Source of the DNA: Candidatus Bathyarchaeota archaeon
GTDB taxonomy: Archaea; Thermoproteota; Bathyarchaeia; 40CM-2-53-6; FEN-987
DNA: 7,822 nucleotides
Assembly: GCA_003152955.1 (NCBI GenBank)
Contig: PMBQ01000366.1
Coordinates: 206 to 8,027, forward strand
Direction: 5' to 3'
Shown here: positions 6,593 to 7,822 of the stretch, piece after piece
Numbering within the stretch: the first letter of the stretch is position 1
How the letters are laid out: each line of letters starts with the position of its first letter
The notes under the pieces: generated by a model
The model's database searches: none
Told to the model about the DNA's origin: nothing
What the model saw: only the letters and a program-made list of their open reading frames with translations
Program-made: the position numbers and the translations under genes

Positions 6593-6824
6593 GGAAACGC
6601 GGGTTAAGGTCAAGATCTTCGGCGCTCCTTCATAGCCTCTCGAAGTCAAAGAAATCACACTGCAATTAGGAAAGGATGCGACTGCGGAGGATCTGCTGAA
6701 CTCGGTCGCAGTCAAAGACAAGAACTACCTCTACATTGTACGTGAGGGAATTAGACTCACCAGATCATCCAAACTCGAGGATGGAGATGAAATTCTCCTC
6801 ATCCCACCGATTGCAGGAGGTTGA
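6585..6824 (+). CDS. MoaD/ThiS-like sulfur carrier interrupted by an in-frame TAG (codon 17)
   Basis: Read with the TAG as one residue, this is a 79-residue ubiquitin-fold sulfur carrier, the normal MoaD/ThiS length. It has a first strand (VKVKIFG), a second strand (PLEVKEITLQLG), the helix TAEDLLNSV, and the tail LEDGDEILLIPPIAGG, whose last Gly-Gly is the adenylation and thiocarboxylation site of these carriers. The TAG at 6633-6635 lies between the first two strands, and the same frame continues on both sides, so there is no frameshift. No ATG or GTG exists after the TAG that would restore a full domain. The ATG at 6585 has GGAG about 8 nt upstream and overlaps the FAD gene. The options are amber decoding as pyrrolysine or by a suppressor, a recent nonsense mutation, or a base error. 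The position between hydroxylase subunits suggests a role in molybdopterin or Mo-sulfur supply. The domain call is firm; whether full-length protein is made is open. Confidence 0.75.
6816..6820 (+). promoter_or_regulatory. Ribosome binding site GGAGG of the large subunit, inside the C-terminal Gly-Gly codons
   Basis: GGAGG lies 9 nt before the ATG at 6830. The same bases are the GGA GGT codons for the terminal Gly-Gly of the MoaD/ThiS-like protein, so one short stretch serves two purposes. Confidence 0.7.
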
Positions 6825-6829
6825 GCGTT

Positions 6830-7822
6830 ATGAAAGAAACTCCAATGATGAACAAAGAACTCACTTGGGTTGGCAGATCTATTCCAAGGAAGGATGGAAC
6901 GGGCAAGGTTACAGGGGAAACCAAATTCTTTTCCGACATGACCTTTCCGGACATGCTCTGGGCCAAAGCCGTCCGGAGCAAACATCCACACGCGCTGATC
7001 AAGAAAATTGACACAACCAAAGCTGAGTCGGTTCCAGGAGTTGTAACAGTTCTTACGCACAATGACGTTCCTGGCCTAAACGCGTTCGGGATCGTAATGC
7101 CAGACCAACCTGTTCTATGTTCGGACAAGGTCAGATACCTCGGCGATTCTATCGCAGTAGTTGCGGCTGAGAGCAAGGAGATTGCGGAAGCCGCAGCTGA
7201 ACTCGTTGAAGTCGAATACGAGCTTCTGCCAGTTGTTTCTAATCCTCTGGAAGCCATGAAACCTGAAAGTCCAAAGGTCCATGAGAAAGGCAACATCCAA
7301 AGGCATGCAACGGTTCGAGTTGGCAATGTTGAAGAGGCATTCAGAAACGCGGCGGTCGTTGTTGAGAATACTTTCCGCACTGGAAGACAGATGCACATGT
7401 TTCTCGAAACCGAGGCGGGCATCGGCATGCTCGACGAGAAGGGCAACATTGTGCTCTATGTTGGAGGCCAATCACCGTACAGAGACCAGATGCAAGTCTC
7501 TCGGGCCTTGGATATTCCACCTGAACGCGTGAGAGTGATATCGACACCTGTCGGAGGAGCGTTCGGAGGCAAAGAAGAAAACACCGTGCAAATCCACCTG
7601 GCCCTCCTCGCGCTGAAGACCAAACGACCTGTGAAAATGGTCTGGACTCGAGAAGAATCTGGCATCTCAGGCATCAAACGCCATCCAATGATAGTAACAA
7701 TGAAGACCGCCACGAACGGAGACGGAGAACTCATCGCGAACCAAGTGCACATCGTTGCCGATACCGGCGCATACGTCTCTCTCGGACCGACAGTCCTTGA
7801 CGTGGCTATCGAGAACTCATGT
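6830..7822 (+). CDS. Molybdenum hydroxylase large (molybdopterin-binding) subunit, xanthine dehydrogenase family, partial
   Basis: The frame is open from ATG at 6830 to the window end (331 codons) and continues beyond it. Large subunits usually have about 750-800 residues, so roughly the first 40 percent is here. The N-terminal domain starts with VGRSIPRKDGTGKVTGE (about 14-30), typical of the aldehyde oxidase/xanthine dehydrogenase a/b hammerhead domain. The first molybdopterin-binding domain shows GGQSPYRDQ (212-220) and GGAFGGKEE (242-250), followed by KRHP and ADTGAYVSLG. G213-Q214 and the FGG motif (245-247) are positions that contact the Mo cofactor in known enzymes. No CoxL-type AYRCSFR signature is seen in the visible part, so CO dehydrogenase is not indicated, but the substrate-selecting glutamate region lies beyond the window. 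The enzyme would hydroxylate a heterocycle or aldehyde using water as oxygen source. Confidence 0.95.
   Translation, partial: MKETPMMNKELTWVGRSIPRKDGTGKVTGETKFFSDMTFPDMLWAKAVRSKHPHALIKKIDTTKAESVPGVVTVLTHNDVPGLNAFGIVMPDQPVLCSDKVRYLGDSIAVVAAESKEIAEAAAELVEVEYELLPVVSNPLEAMKPESPKVHEKGNIQRHATVRVGNVEEAFRNAAVVVENTFRTGRQMHMFLETEAGIGMLDEKGNIVLYVGGQSPYRDQMQVSRALDIPPERVRVISTPVGGAFGGKEENTVQIHLALLALKTKRPVKMVWTREESGISGIKRHPMIVTMKTATNGDGELIANQVHIVADTGAYVSLGPTVLDVAIENSC

Noticed and set aside
6799..7449. A 216-codon minus-strand frame
   Set aside because: It is antisense to the molybdopterin subunit, has a Ser/Thr-rich shadow composition and no recognisable motif.

Overview
The window most likely comes from an archaeon, probably a metagenome-assembled Thermoproteota or Bathyarchaeia-like genome, but the lineage is inferred. 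The hints are a luciferase-like (F420-type) oxidoreductase, an archaeal-looking Nudix-like protein with a degenerate Nudix box, A/T-rich elements compatible with TATA boxes rather than clear -35/-10 pairs, Shine-Dalgarno sites (GGAGG, GAGGAG), several GTG starts, and a four-gene molybdenum hydroxylase operon of a layout I associate with archaea. There are no rRNA or tRNA genes, CRISPR arrays or transposons, and the window is coding-dense.

Left block (1-3006, minus strand). This is a co-directional cluster read right to left: a luciferase-like monooxygenase-family oxidoreductase (3006->1987), a FabG-like short-chain dehydrogenase with a GTG start (1879->1133), and a class V aminotransferase / cysteine-desulfurase-like PLP enzyme with a GTG start (1114->1, running off the window). 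The last two are 18 nt apart and probably one transcript. The substrate is unknown, but two redox enzymes plus a PLP enzyme suggest a small-molecule pathway.

Middle block (3007-5225). A divergent intergenic region leads to a multi-pass membrane protein resembling the YhfC family (3132-3911). A possible hairpin separates it from a convergent small winged-helix-like regulator (4225->3980). A near-perfect 9+9 palindrome upstream of the regulator overlaps an A/T-rich TATA-like element and is a candidate operator. A Nudix-like protein lacking two of the usual Nudix-box glutamates follows (4472-4990).

Right block (5226-7822, plus strand). This is a molybdenum hydroxylase (xanthine dehydrogenase/CO dehydrogenase family) operon: the [2Fe-2S] small subunit (5226-5702), the FAD subunit (5705-6592), a MoaD/ThiS-like sulfur carrier (6585-6824), and the molybdopterin large subunit (6830 to the window end). 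Electrons would pass from the Mo centre through the two Fe-S clusters to FAD. The carrier may serve molybdopterin or Mo-centre sulfur supply.

The most notable signal is in the sulfur-carrier gene. Codon 17 is an in-frame TAG, while everything downstream, including the functional C-terminal Gly-Gly, is intact and in frame. This could be amber recoding (pyrrolysine is known in several archaeal lineages), a very recent pseudogene, or a sequencing or assembly error. Of the eight genes whose end lies inside the window, only the small subunit ends in TAG; the others end in TGA or TAA.
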